64,000 nt of DNA from Neomesorhizobium albiziae. Its GTDB lineage: Bacteria; Pseudomonadota; Alphaproteobacteria; Rhizobiales; Rhizobiaceae. The stretch lies in NCBI RefSeq assembly GCF_900114255.1, contig NZ_FOSL01000004.1:1-64000 (forward strand). The letters run 5' to 3'. Within the stretch, counting starts at the first letter, position 1; every line of letters begins with the position of its first letter. Below, piece by piece: positions 55,199 through 63,450 of the stretch. The translations under genes were made by a program, and so were the position numbers. The notes below the pieces were generated by a model that was given only the letters and a program-made list of their open reading frames with translations, was not told the DNA's origin and ran no database searches.

Positions 55199-55840
55199 AT
55201 GTTCGCCCAAACAGCGTCTTTGCCTTCCAGCCTGCGCGTCCTGCCGGCAGTGCTGTTCCTGATGCTTGTCCTGCCTGTTCTTTCCGCCTGCGGCTACAAC
55301 ACAATTCCGACGGAAGAAGAAAAGGCCAAGGCTGCTTGGAGCGAGGTGCTCAACCAGTATCAGCGCCGTGCCGACCTCATCCCCAATCTGGTGGAGACGG
55401 TGAAGGGCTATGCCAGCCATGAGAAAGAGGTGCTGGAAGGTGTGGTCGAGGCGCGCGCCAAGGCGACGCAAGTGACGGTCACCCCGGAGACGCTAAGCGA
55501 TCCCAATGCTTTCAAGGCTTTCCAGGACAGCCAGGCGGGCCTGACCAGCGCCCTTTCCCGATTGCTCGCCGTGGTCGAGAACTATCCCGACCTGAAAGCC
55601 AACCAGAACTTCCTCGCGCTTCAGGCGCAACTCGAGGGCACCGAGAACCGCATCGCGGTGGCCCGGCGCGACTATATCGAGACGGTACGCGTCTACAACA
55701 CAACGCTAAAGACCTTCCCGTCGATCATCTGGGCAAAACTCTGGTTTACCGATAACGAGCCGTTCCAGAATTTCACGGTCGCAGAGGACAAGATGGAGAC
55801 GCCGAAGGTCGATTTCGGCGCGCCGAAGCAGGGCGGGTAG
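55199..55840 (+). CDS. lemA: LemA-family lipoprotein
   Basis: GAGGA lies about 6 bases before the ATG. The 213-residue protein has a lipobox (PVLSAC, Cys31) and the LemA domain: NQYQRRADLIPNLVETVKGY, then HEKEVLEGVVEARAKA and NYPDLKANQNFLALQAQLEG with RIAVARRDYIETVRVYN. LemA proteins are envelope-anchored helical bundles that occur with TPM-domain proteins, as here. Biochemical role unknown. Confidence 0.9.
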   Translation: MFAQTASLPSSLRVLPAVLFLMLVLPVLSACGYNTIPTEEEKAKAAWSEVLNQYQRRADLIPNLVETVKGYASHEKEVLEGVVEARAKATQVTVTPETLSDPNAFKAFQDSQAGLTSALSRLLAVVENYPDLKANQNFLALQAQLEGTENRIAVARRDYIETVRVYNTTLKTFPSIIWAKLWFTDNEPFQNFTVAEDKMETPKVDFGAPKQGG

Positions 55841-55885
55841 GTCCCCGCCAGCCAATTTGAGCCCGTCAACATTGCGTTTCTTCGC

Positions 55886-56032
55886 GCCCCCCTCTGTCCT
55901 GCCGGGCATCTCCCCCAGAGGTGGGGAGATTGGCAGCTTCGGCGCGGTCTCAGCCCTTGAAACTGGCAGAAACATGGATGACAGCCGATCTCCCTCCTTG
56001 AGGCGGAGATGTCCGGCAGGACAGAGGGGGGC
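55886..56032. repeat. Nested inverted-repeat element (147 bp) overlapping a gene start
   Basis: The outer arms of 28 bases (55886-55913 and 56005-56032) match at 27 of 28 positions; the left arm begins GCCCCCCTCTGTCCTGCCGG. An inner pair (GGGGAGATTGGC and GCCGATCTCCC) nests inside. This is a mobile-looking miniature palindromic element. The ATG used by the following TPM gene (55974) and its first ~19 codons lie inside it. Confidence 0.85.
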
Positions 56033-56870
56033 AACATGGAGCGCCTGCCTTACGTTGCTCGGCGCCCTTCTCTTTGTCCTCCTCCTTCCCCTCGCCGCGC
56101 TTGCCGCCGAACTGCCGGCCCTTACCGGCCGCGTGGTCGACAATGCCGGCATGATCGACCCGGCGACGAAAGCCGAACTCACCCGGAAACTGCAGGCCTT
56201 CGAGCAGAAATCCTCCGACCAGATCGTCGTCGCCACGATTCCCAGCCTCGATGGCGAGCCGCTGGAAGACTATGCCAACCGCCTGTTCAGGGCATGGAAA
56301 CTCGGTCAGGCCGGCGAAGACAACGGCGTCCTGCTGCTGGTCGCGAAGAACGACCGCAAGATGCGCATCGAGGTCGGCTACGGGCTCGAAGGCACGCTGA
56401 CCGATCTGCACACCAAGCTGATCATCGAAAACACGATGGTGCCGGCCTTCCGCGCCGGCGACTTTTCGGCTGGCATATCGGGCGCCGTCGACGACATGGT
56501 CATGGTGCTGGAAGGCAACGCCGCCGAACTCGAAGCGCGCGCCAAACGCAACGAACGGCAGGAAAGCGATGGCATCCCGGTCGAGGTCGTCATTTTCCTT
56601 GTGATCTGGGGCACCATCTTCTTCGGCGGCTTCGCCATGGCGATCCTGCCGCCGATCTTCGGCCGCAAGATCGGCCCCGGCCGCTATCGCTGGCTGGGCA
56701 TGGATTTCAGCTACAACTCCGGTTCAGGCCGTTCGTCAGGCGGCTGGGGCGGCGGCGGTGGTGGCTGGTCATCGGGGGGCGGTGGTTGGTCATCCGGCAG
56801 CAGTGGCGGCGGCGGGTTTTCGGGTGGTGGCGGTTCGTCCGGCGGCGGCGGCTCGTCGGGAAGCTGGTAG
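55974..56870 (+). CDS. TPM-domain (YgcG-like) envelope protein with Gly/Ser-rich tail
   Basis: Within the long open frame, the ATG at 55974 gives about 298 residues. The first ~19 codons lie in the repeat at 55886-56032; then a hydrophobic segment (LTLLGALLFVLLLPLAALAA) completes a plausible signal peptide. The TPM domain follows: GRVVDNAGMIDPATKAELTR, DQIVVATIPSLDGEPLEDYA and DNGVLLLVAKNDRKMRIEVG. Next come a transmembrane helix near IFLVIWGTIFFGG and a tail of about 50 Gly and Ser residues. An ATG at 56036 is in another frame, so this start is the best available; GTG or TTG alternatives cannot be excluded. TPM proteins act at the envelope and pair with LemA. Confidence 0.78.
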   Translation: MDDSRSPSLRRRCPAGQRGATWSACLTLLGALLFVLLLPLAALAAELPALTGRVVDNAGMIDPATKAELTRKLQAFEQKSSDQIVVATIPSLDGEPLEDYANRLFRAWKLGQAGEDNGVLLLVAKNDRKMRIEVGYGLEGTLTDLHTKLIIENTMVPAFRAGDFSAGISGAVDDMVMVLEGNAAELEARAKRNERQESDGIPVEVVIFLVIWGTIFFGGFAMAILPPIFGRKIGPGRYRWLGMDFSYNSGSGRSSGGWGGGGGGWSSGGGGWSSGSSGGGGFSGGGGSSGGGGSSGSW

Positions 56871-56879
56871 GGGAGAGCG

Positions 56880-57515
56880 ATGACCGAAACCTTGTCGCCA
56901 GACGAACACGCCCGTGTCACCGAAGCGATTCGCAACGCCGAGGACAAGACCGCCGGCGAGATCTACTGTGTCGTTGCCCGATCCAGCGACAGCTACTTCT
57001 TCCCCGCGGCTTTCATGCTGGCGCTCGCCATGCTGGCCGTCGGCCTGGTTATCGCCTTCCTGCTCGAATACTGGTGGTACGACCTGAAGATGCACGTCTT
57101 TGTCGCAGCGCAATTGCTGGCCTTCGCCACCGCGCTTCTGGTGCTGTTCCTGTTTCCGCGGCTGCGCATCTGGCTGGTGCCGCGTCGGCTGAAATACCGT
57201 CATGCGCATGCCAACGCGGTGAAGCAGTTCCTCGCCCGCAATGTCCACATCACCACCGCGCGTACCGGCGTTCTGCTTTTCGTTTCGTTGGCGGAACGAT
57301 ATGCCGAGATCGTGGCGGACGCCGGCATCAACCAGAAAGTCCCGCAGGAAACCTGGGACGGCGTGGTAACGCAACTTGTCGAAGGTGCGCGCGAAGGCCG
57401 GCTGGCCGACGGCTTCGTCGGGGCCATCGAAACGGTCGGCGTCCTCCTTTCGACGCATTTTCCCGTCGGCGAAGACGACATCAACGAACTGGACGATCAT
57501 CTGGTCGAGATCTGA
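56880..57515 (+). CDS. Membrane TPM-domain protein
   Basis: The 211-residue protein starts 9 bases after the previous gene and has a short TPM-like N-terminus (SPDEHARVTEAIRNAEDKTA, then GEIYCVVARSSDSY). Two transmembrane helices lie at about 41-62 and 74-92. A C-terminal cytoplasmic or periplasmic part contains RTGVLLFVSLAERYAEIVAD, another TPM signature. With lemA and the preceding gene it forms the common LemA-TPM-TPM envelope cluster. Function unknown. Confidence 0.82.
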   Translation: MTETLSPDEHARVTEAIRNAEDKTAGEIYCVVARSSDSYFFPAAFMLALAMLAVGLVIAFLLEYWWYDLKMHVFVAAQLLAFATALLVLFLFPRLRIWLVPRRLKYRHAHANAVKQFLARNVHITTARTGVLLFVSLAERYAEIVADAGINQKVPQETWDGVVTQLVEGAREGRLADGFVGAIETVGVLLSTHFPVGEDDINELDDHLVEI

Positions 57516-57603
57516 CCCCCGTTTTGTCGCTTGTGCGAAAGGTTGACTGCTACTCTTGGTCGTCTTGCGCTTTGGCTGCCGACGCAGCTATGGTTAACAA
57601 ATC

Positions 57604-58110
57604 ATGACCACGCTGACGGTAGATATTCGCAAGGCTGAACCGAGGGACGCGGACGCAATCGCCGACGTGCACCACGAAGCGTGGCGAGGCGCCTATGCCG
57701 GCATTATTCCGCACCGGGCCCTGAACGCGATGATAAACCGGCGGGGCCGTGACTGGTGGGCGCAGGCGATTCGCCGCGCCGCCTCCGTGCTGGTGGTCGA
57801 GGTGGGGGGCAAGGTCGCCGGCTATGCCACGCTTGGCCGCAACCGGGCCCGCGAGCTTCCCCAGCAGGGCGAAATCTACGAACTCTACCTGCGTCCCGAG
57901 TGCCAGGGCATCGGGCTCGGCAGCCGCCTGTTTTCGGCGGCGCGTGAAAAGCTTGCCTCGCACGGATTGCGGGGCATGGTCGTCTGGGCGCTCGAGGAAA
58001 ACTCCAACGCGATCGACTTCTACGCCGGCGCAGGCGGCCGCGATGTCGCCGAAGGCGTCGAGGTGTTCGACCAGAAGGCGCTGCGTAAGGTCGCCTTCGT
58101 CTGGGATTGA
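57604..58110 (+). CDS. GNAT-family N-acetyltransferase
   Basis: The 168-residue protein has the GNAT core, with the acetyl-CoA loop in LYLRPECQGIGLGSRLFSAA and the final strands MVVWALEENSNAIDFYAGAG. The N-terminus RKAEPRDADAIADVHHEAWR is typical of RimI-like small-molecule or protein acetyltransferases. The acceptor is unknown. It is on the same strand as the LemA/TPM genes, 88 bases behind. Confidence 0.85.
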   Translation: MTTLTVDIRKAEPRDADAIADVHHEAWRGAYAGIIPHRALNAMINRRGRDWWAQAIRRAASVLVVEVGGKVAGYATLGRNRARELPQQGEIYELYLRPECQGIGLGSRLFSAAREKLASHGLRGMVVWALEENSNAIDFYAGAGGRDVAEGVEVFDQKALRKVAFVWD

Positions 58111-58226
58111 TCCCTCCAATTCCTGAGTCTTCCTGTATTCATCCGTGAAGAGCCAATGTTGCGTCGCCATTGCGCGCGGCGCGGCATATCGCTATTCGGT
58201 GCTCCACCACATCAAGGAAACCATTT

Positions 58227-58775
58227 ATGCGCATCGACGCCATCGCCACCGGCAAGAATCCGCCCGAAGACGTCAACGTCATCATCGAAGTGCCAATCGG
58301 CGGCGAGCCGATCAAATACGAGATGGACAAGGAAGCCGGCACGCTGTTCGTCGACCGCTTCCTGCACACCTCGATGCGCTATCCCGGCAATTACGGCTTC
58401 GTGCCGCACACGCTTTCGGGCGACGGCGATCCGGTCGACGTGCTGGTCTGCAACACCCGGGCGCTGGTTCCCGGCTGTGTCATCAATGTGCGGCCGATCG
58501 GCGTGCTGATCATGGAAGACAACGCCGGCCAGGACGAGAAAATCATCGCCGTACCCTCGCCCAAGCTGACGCTGCGCTACGAGAACGTCACCGAATACAC
58601 CCACCTGCCCGAGATCACCCGCCAGCAGGTTGAGCATTTCTTCGCGCATTATAAGGATCTGGAGCCCGGCAAGTGGGTCAAGATCGAGGGCTGGCATGAT
58701 GCCGCCGTCGCCAAGCGCATGATCGTCGAGGGCATCGAGCGCTCGAAGAATGCCAGGGCACAAGCCAAAAGCTGA
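58227..58775 (+). CDS. ppa: Inorganic pyrophosphatase
   Basis: AAGGA lies 8 bases before the ATG; the product is 182 residues, normal for family I. The active-site motif is [10 protein letters not shown], and the conserved [13 protein letters not shown] and [12 protein letters not shown] segments are present. It hydrolyses PPi to drive biosynthetic reactions in the cytoplasm. The downstream AraC gene starts 8 bases after its stop. Confidence 0.95.
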   Translation: MRIDAIATGKNPPEDVNVIIEVPIGGEPIKYEMDKEAGTLFVDRFLHTSMRYPGNYGFVPHTLSGDGDPVDVLVCNTRALVPGCVINVRPIGVLIMEDNAGQDEKIIAVPSPKLTLRYENVTEYTHLPEITRQQVEHFFAHYKDLEPGKWVKIEGWHDAAVAKRMIVEGIERSKNARAQAKS

Positions 58776-58783
58776 ATGGTGAG

Positions 58784-59626
58784 ATGGACTGGGCACCATT
58801 CACGCCTCAGACCATCAAGCGCAGCTGGCCGGGACTGCGTGTCGGCTTCTACCTGTTGCCGCCTTTTGACGGTCTGGAAGCCACCCAGCCCGATAGCATC
58901 GAAGTCATCTTTTCCGGGCATCGCAACGCCGCGGTCGAGTTCGGCAAGCGGTTGTGCGAGATCGCTGTGGCGCCGGGCACAGCGCTGGTGCGCGGCGCCG
59001 AGCCCATCAATTGGCTGCGGGTCGGCGAATACAGCGATTCCATCGTCATGTATCCCGACATTTCGCTGCTGCAGAAACTGGCGGGCGAGGCCCATGCCGG
59101 CCCGATCGAGCTCGAACCCATCGTGCTCGACCACGACCCGGTCATGCTGGGCGTCGCCCATATCATGCGACGCGCCTGCACGGCCGATCTGCACATATCC
59201 GACATGGAAGCCAGTTGCCTGGCGCATCTCCTCATCCGCCGCCTGCTCGCCAGGCAATACGGCATCGACGTCCAGGACGCGCACCTGCCGGCGACCCGCA
59301 TGGACAGCCGCGCCCTTGACGCCATCGGCGAATACATCGAGGAAAACCTGCGTGGCCGCATCGCCTTGGAGGATCTGGCGGCGATCGCCCGGTTGAGCCC
59401 GTTCCACTTTGCCCGCTGCTTCAAGGCGACCACCGGTCTTGCGCCCTATCAGTATGTCATCGCCCGCCGCATCGATCTTGCCAGGCGGCTTCTGATGACG
59501 TCGACAATGACGGTCGCCGAGATCGGCTGGGCCATCGGCTTTGAAAACATCAGCCATTTTCGTCGCCAGTTCGCAGCGCATTTCGGCATCGTGCCGAGCC
59601 AGCTCAGGCATGCGATGGCGCTCTGA
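58784..59626 (+). CDS. AraC family transcriptional regulator
   Basis: The 280-residue protein has a C-terminal AraC DNA-binding domain with the two helix-turn-helix units ALEDLAAIARLSPFHFARCF and VAEIGWAIGFENISHFRRQF, ending in GIVPSQLRH. The N-terminal ~170 residues do not match the common cupin sensor clearly. It begins 8 bases after ppa and is followed, after 201 bases, by the OppA-like gene, which it might regulate. Ligand unknown. Confidence 0.85.
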   Translation: MDWAPFTPQTIKRSWPGLRVGFYLLPPFDGLEATQPDSIEVIFSGHRNAAVEFGKRLCEIAVAPGTALVRGAEPINWLRVGEYSDSIVMYPDISLLQKLAGEAHAGPIELEPIVLDHDPVMLGVAHIMRRACTADLHISDMEASCLAHLLIRRLLARQYGIDVQDAHLPATRMDSRALDAIGEYIEENLRGRIALEDLAAIARLSPFHFARCFKATTGLAPYQYVIARRIDLARRLLMTSTMTVAEIGWAIGFENISHFRRQFAAHFGIVPSQLRHAMAL

Positions 59627-59827
59627 GAAGCCGCTGCAACCTGAGCAAGATTCGACCCCCCAAACGCGAAAATCCAGTGTAAGGTCCGGGCCATCAACAT
59701 TCACAGCAGATGGTCTTCAGCCGCCGCTTCGTGTCCCGCAATCAACGTGGAACTTCGAACAGGCGGCGCATTGGCGCGTGGATGATGTCGCGGCCCGGAA
59801 TCAGCCGGGCCAGATGGGAGAAGAAAG

Positions 59828-61420
59828 ATGCTGCATAAATTCCTGAGTGCGACCATGCTCGCGACGAGCCTGGTCGTGGCGGGCGGCGCCTTCATGACAC
59901 CGGCCTTTGCCGAAGTGGTCTACAACCGCGGCAACGACGCCGACCCGGAAACGCTCGACCCGCACAAGACCTCCACTGTTGCTGAGGCCAACATCATACG
60001 CGACCTGTTCGAAGGCCTTGTGGCGCAGGATGCGAAGGCCGAGCTCATCCCGGGGGCTGCCGAAAGCTGGACTGTTTCCGACGACGGCACCGTCTACACC
60101 TTCAAGCTGCGCCAGGGTGCGACCTGGTCCGACGGCACGCCGGTCACCGCCGACGATTTCGTCTATTCGTTCCGCCGCCTGCTCGATCCGGCAACCGCGG
60201 CCCAGTATGCCTCCATGCTCTATGTGGTGAAGAACGGCGAAGCGCTGAACACCGGCAAGGCAAAGCCCGAGGATATCGGGGCAAAGGCAATCGACCCGTC
60301 GACCTTCGAGGTCACGCTCAATGCGCCGACCCCCTATTTTCTCGAAATGCTGACCCATCAGGCAACCTTCCCGGTCAGCAAGGCTTCGGTGGAAAAGCTC
60401 GGCGCCGAATGGGTGAAGCCCGGCAATATGGTCTCGAACGGTGCCTATACATTGGCTGCCTTCGTGCCGAACGATCATATCCAGCTGGTCAAGAACCCGA
60501 AATTCCACGATGCCGCCAACGTCAAGATCGACAAGGTCAACTTCATCCCGACCGAGGACCGTTCGACCGCGATGAAACGCTTCGAGGCCGGCGAGCTCGA
60601 CAGCAATTTCGACGTGCCGACCGAGCAGCTCGCCGATCTCAAGGTGAAGTTCGGCGACCAGCTCAAGATCGGGCCGTATCTCGGCACCTACTATTTCGCC
60701 ATCAAGACCGACAAGGAGCCATGGACGAATCCCAAGCTCCGCTACGCCATCTCGATGGCCATCGACCGCGACTTCCTGGCCGAGAAAGTGTGGCAGGGCA
60801 CGATGCTGCCGGCCTATTCGATGGTGCCGCCCGGCATCGCCGGCTATACGGCGGCGGCAGCCGATTTCGCCGACAAATCGCAGATCGACCGCGAGGAAGA
60901 AGCGGCAAAGCTCCTGGCGGAGTTGGGCTATGGCCCGGACAAGCCGCTGAAGCTGGAAATCCGCTACAACACCGGTGAAAACCACAAGAACACCGGCGTT
61001 GCGGTGCAGGAGCAGCTGCGGCCGCTCGGCATCGAGGTCAGCCTGCTCAATGTCGACGGCAAGACGCACTATTCCTACCTGCAGGAAAAGGGCGACTACG
61101 ATTTCGCCCGCGCGGCCTGGATCGCCGACTACAAGGACCCGGAAAACTTCCTCGGCATCTCGCGCAAGGCGAGTGGCATCAACTACTCCAACTATGACAG
61201 CCCGAAATTCGAGGAAGCGATGAACCTGGCGGCCGCTTCGGCGAGCAAGCCGGAGGAGCGCATGAAGCATCTCTCCGACGCCGAGCGCATCCTGATCGAC
61301 GATGTCGGGCAGATTCCGCTGCTTTACTACAGCTACAAGAACCTCGTGTCGCCGAAGCTGCACGGCTATGAAGCCAACGTGATGGACGTGCACCCGACAC
61401 GCTTCATGAGCAAGGACTGA
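59828..61420 (+). CDS. Oligopeptide ABC transporter substrate-binding protein (OppA/MppA-like)
   Basis: The 530-residue protein has a signal peptide (cleavage after AFA) and the SBP family 5 fold: RGNDADPETLDPHKTSTVAE, then LRQGATWSDGTPVTADDFVY and the LYYSYKNLVSPKLHG C-terminal segment. OppA-type proteins bind peptides in the periplasm. No permease or ATPase gene is nearby, so it must share components encoded elsewhere or act as a receptor. GGGAGAAGAAAG precedes the ATG. Confidence 0.9.
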   Translation: MLHKFLSATMLATSLVVAGGAFMTPAFAEVVYNRGNDADPETLDPHKTSTVAEANIIRDLFEGLVAQDAKAELIPGAAESWTVSDDGTVYTFKLRQGATWSDGTPVTADDFVYSFRRLLDPATAAQYASMLYVVKNGEALNTGKAKPEDIGAKAIDPSTFEVTLNAPTPYFLEMLTHQATFPVSKASVEKLGAEWVKPGNMVSNGAYTLAAFVPNDHIQLVKNPKFHDAANVKIDKVNFIPTEDRSTAMKRFEAGELDSNFDVPTEQLADLKVKFGDQLKIGPYLGTYYFAIKTDKEPWTNPKLRYAISMAIDRDFLAEKVWQGTMLPAYSMVPPGIAGYTAAAADFADKSQIDREEEAAKLLAELGYGPDKPLKLEIRYNTGENHKNTGVAVQEQLRPLGIEVSLLNVDGKTHYSYLQEKGDYDFARAAWIADYKDPENFLGISRKASGINYSNYDSPKFEEAMNLAAASASKPEERMKHLSDAERILIDDVGQIPLLYYSYKNLVSPKLHGYEANVMDVHPTRFMSKD

Positions 61421-61454
61421 CACGCACGAGAAAATCGCCGCCGCTTCCGCTCCA

Positions 61455-61504
61455 GAGCATGATCCCGAAAAGTGGAAACTGGTTTTTCGGAAAAGATCAT
61501 GCTC
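61455..61504. repeat. Interspersed palindromic repeat, family 3
   Basis: A 50-base palindrome: GAGCATGATC...GATCATGCTC outer arms with inner CCGAAAAGTGG...GGTTTTTCGG. It lies between the OppA-like gene and the convergent secreted-protein gene. I recognise this sequence type as widespread in Mesorhizobium and relatives. Confidence 0.85.
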
Positions 61505-61545
61505 CAACAAGAGATCGGAGCGGCGGCTTTTTCGTGCCCAGCGGA

Positions 61546-62145
61546 TCAGTCGCTCTCGGTGCGGACAAATTCCGGCAGCGCGACCTCTCCGCCCACCAGC
61601 ACGCGCTCGTCGGCGCCGCAGGCAAATGTCCTCGTCTGCTCGTCGGCGATTCTCTGCGCGGTCTCGTTGGCCTTCGGATTGCCGGTGGCCACCACCAGCC
61701 CAACCACGCAGCCGTCGCGCTCCGACATCTGCGCCACCTTCGAGACCACCAGCACCTCGATCTTCTTCTCCGGGTCCTCGCTGCTGGCGACCGACCAGCG
61801 ATGAATGGTAGCGAATGGCATCATGACATCGCCATCGGTATCGACGCGCCACTCGATTTTCGGGCCGGCGGAATTGAACCCGACAAAACTTTCCCACGGC
61901 AACTCGCCCGCCGGCGCGAAGCCGTAGAAGACCGATTCCCGCGCGTCGTCATAGGCAAGCAGCACCGGATAGCCCTTGTAGCCGGCGCAGGCGAGGTCGG
62001 CCCAGTCGCCGTCGCCATCCTTGGCGGCTGCATAGGTCACGCAATCCTTGTCGGCAGCCAGATCGGTATAGACGCTGGAAATCTCGCCGCCACGGGCAGC
62101 GGCGGTGAGACCGGCCACGGCAAGCACGATCAGGAATCCGCGCAT
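61546..62145 (-). CDS. Hypothetical secreted protein (199 aa)
   Basis: The start at 62145 is supported by GGAGG 7 bases upstream. A short signal peptide (MRGFLIVLAVAGLTAAARGG) precedes a Cys-containing mature protein: DLAADKDCVTYAAAKDGDGD with a second Cys in LACAGYKGYP, and two more in the C-terminal half (RDGCVVG, TFACGADE). The four cysteines suggest two disulfides. I recognise no domain. It stands alone between repeat elements. Confidence 0.75.
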   Translation of the reverse strand: MRGFLIVLAVAGLTAAARGGEISSVYTDLAADKDCVTYAAAKDGDGDWADLACAGYKGYPVLLAYDDARESVFYGFAPAGELPWESFVGFNSAGPKIEWRVDTDGDVMMPFATIHRWSVASSEDPEKKIEVLVVSKVAQMSERDGCVVGLVVATGNPKANETAQRIADEQTRTFACGADERVLVGGEVALPEFVRTESD

Positions 62146-62177
62146 CGGTTGCCTCCGTTGGATCGAGGCAAATCCTA

Positions 62178-62251
62178 GAGCATTTTGCAGCCAGGTGGAA
62201 TCACCTGGCGTCCGCATAAATGCGGCAAAACAAATAGTTAGAGTGCGCTAG
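62178..62251. repeat. Interspersed palindromic repeat, family 1, copy D (short)
   Basis: It begins GAGCATTTTGCAGCC and carries GCCAGGTG/CACCTGGC like copy B, then CCGCA/TGCGG. The distal hairpin is missing. Its end overlaps the stop codon (62248-62250) of the DUF167 gene on the other strand. Confidence 0.85.
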
Positions 62252-62561
62252 CCGCCAATAAGGTCCGCGATCTTGGCGGCGAGCTCTTGCGCATCGCCGT
62301 TGAGATGCAGCGTCTTTAGCCGCGATGCGTCGCCGCAGACCAGCGCGCGACATCGCGCTTCGGCAGGCCGAGCCATCTGGCGATAAGCTTTTCAAGCGCA
62401 GCGTTGGCGGCGCCGTTTTCCGGCACGGCGCGGACGCGGGCCTTCAGATGGCGTGAGCCTCGGCAGCGGTCCCGATGCCTTCAACGGCATCGCTGGAGGA
62501 TTTCGGCGTCAGCCGGACATAGACATCCGCGGCGAGGCCGGAAGAACCGGTCCGCCGGCAT
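62248..62561 (-). pseudogene. DUF167 (YggU) family gene, disrupted by several frameshifts
   Basis: Joined across three frames the sequence reads like DUF167: YVRLTPKSSSDAVEGIGTAA, then HLKARVRAVPENGAANAALE with LIARWLGLPKRDV, and VCGDASRLKTLHLNGDAQEL ending AAKIADLIGG. Frame changes are needed near 62528-62536, 62448-62462 and 62341-62352. The 314-base span is one short of a multiple of three. The ATG at 62561 follows yggT by 5 bases, the usual yggT-yggU order. The conserved protein sequence argues for recent damage or base-calling errors in this stretch. Confidence 0.75.
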
Positions 62562-62566
62562 CTCCG

Positions 62567-62857
62567 TCAGAGGACGGCGGGCGCGATGGTGTTGAGGATG
62601 AACTGCCGGATGAAGAAAATGATCAGCAGCAGGATGATCGGCGAAATGTCGATGCCGCCGAGATCCGGCAGCAGGCGCCGGATCGGCCGCAAAGCCGGTT
62701 CGGTGACGCGAAAGAGCGAGTTGCCGATCGTCATCACCACCTGGTTGCGCGGATTGACGACGTTGAATGCGTAAAGCCAGGAAAAGATCGCCGATATGAT
62801 GATCAGCCACCAGTAGATGTCGAGCGCCAGAACGAGTGTCTGGATAAGAGCGAGCAT
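62567..62857 (-). CDS. YggT-family membrane protein
   Basis: The start at 62857 has GGAG upstream and gives 96 residues. Two long hydrophobic segments ([20 protein letters not shown] and [20 protein letters not shown]) flank the signature [20 protein letters not shown], which defines the YGGT family. The family is linked to osmotic or cation homeostasis and to the division machinery in some bacteria. It lies 5 bases upstream of the damaged DUF167 gene. Confidence 0.9.
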   Translation of the reverse strand: MLALIQTLVLALDIYWWLIIISAIFSWLYAFNVVNPRNQVVMTIGNSLFRVTEPALRPIRRLLPDLGGIDISPIILLLIIFFIRQFILNTIAPAVL

Positions 62858-62870
62858 GCCGGTCTCCTTT

Positions 62871-62909
62871 AGAGCGCCGCGCGTCCCCTGCCGCGCAAAG
62901 GGACGCTCT
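62871..62909. repeat. Short palindrome upstream of yggT
   Basis: AGAGCG...CGCTCT with inner GCGTCCC/GGGACGC pairs around a 12-base loop. It lies just upstream of the yggT ribosome-binding site and resembles the GAGCG...CGCTC ends of other repeats in this window. Confidence 0.5.
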
Positions 62910-63068
62910 AACATTGGAATCGACGCATCGATTCCAGCTATCGGCCGATGCGTTGGTCCCGCGACATGTAGCCAACGCCCGGCGCTGCGGCAAGGGCTGT
63001 GGCATCTCGTGCGTCTTCTGCTTGACAGGCTGGGGCGGCCCACACTAAATGCGCCGCATCCGTTGGAC

Positions 63069-63144
<76 letters not shown>

Positions 63145-63450
63145 ACGGATCGACCCTTCCCCGATATTAAAAGCACGTGCCAATAGCGCCGATGCTTTTC
63201 GCCCCCCGGGAATCGCATCGGCGCCAAGCCACCCGGCCAGAAGCATTGGGTGACCGCGGTCATAATACACTTGTTAGTGGAATGTAGAAGGGAGCCGGCT
63301 AACAATCTTTTGACGAGAAAGATCCATGATTCCTCGTATTGCGTGTGCCCGAGCCGCCAGTCCGCACCGCAACGGCGCCCAACCGCGCCTTGTCTTTGAT
63401 GCCTGGGGCTGTCAGTTTCCCGACGCGATTCTTGTCCGGATTTTCTCCCC
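63145..63450. other. 306-base stretch without a recognised gene
   Basis: Between the tRNA and xth I see no coding signature, repeat copy or clear terminator. The stretch presumably holds the xth promoter. Short open frames here have no ribosome-binding site or family resemblance. Confidence 0.5.
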
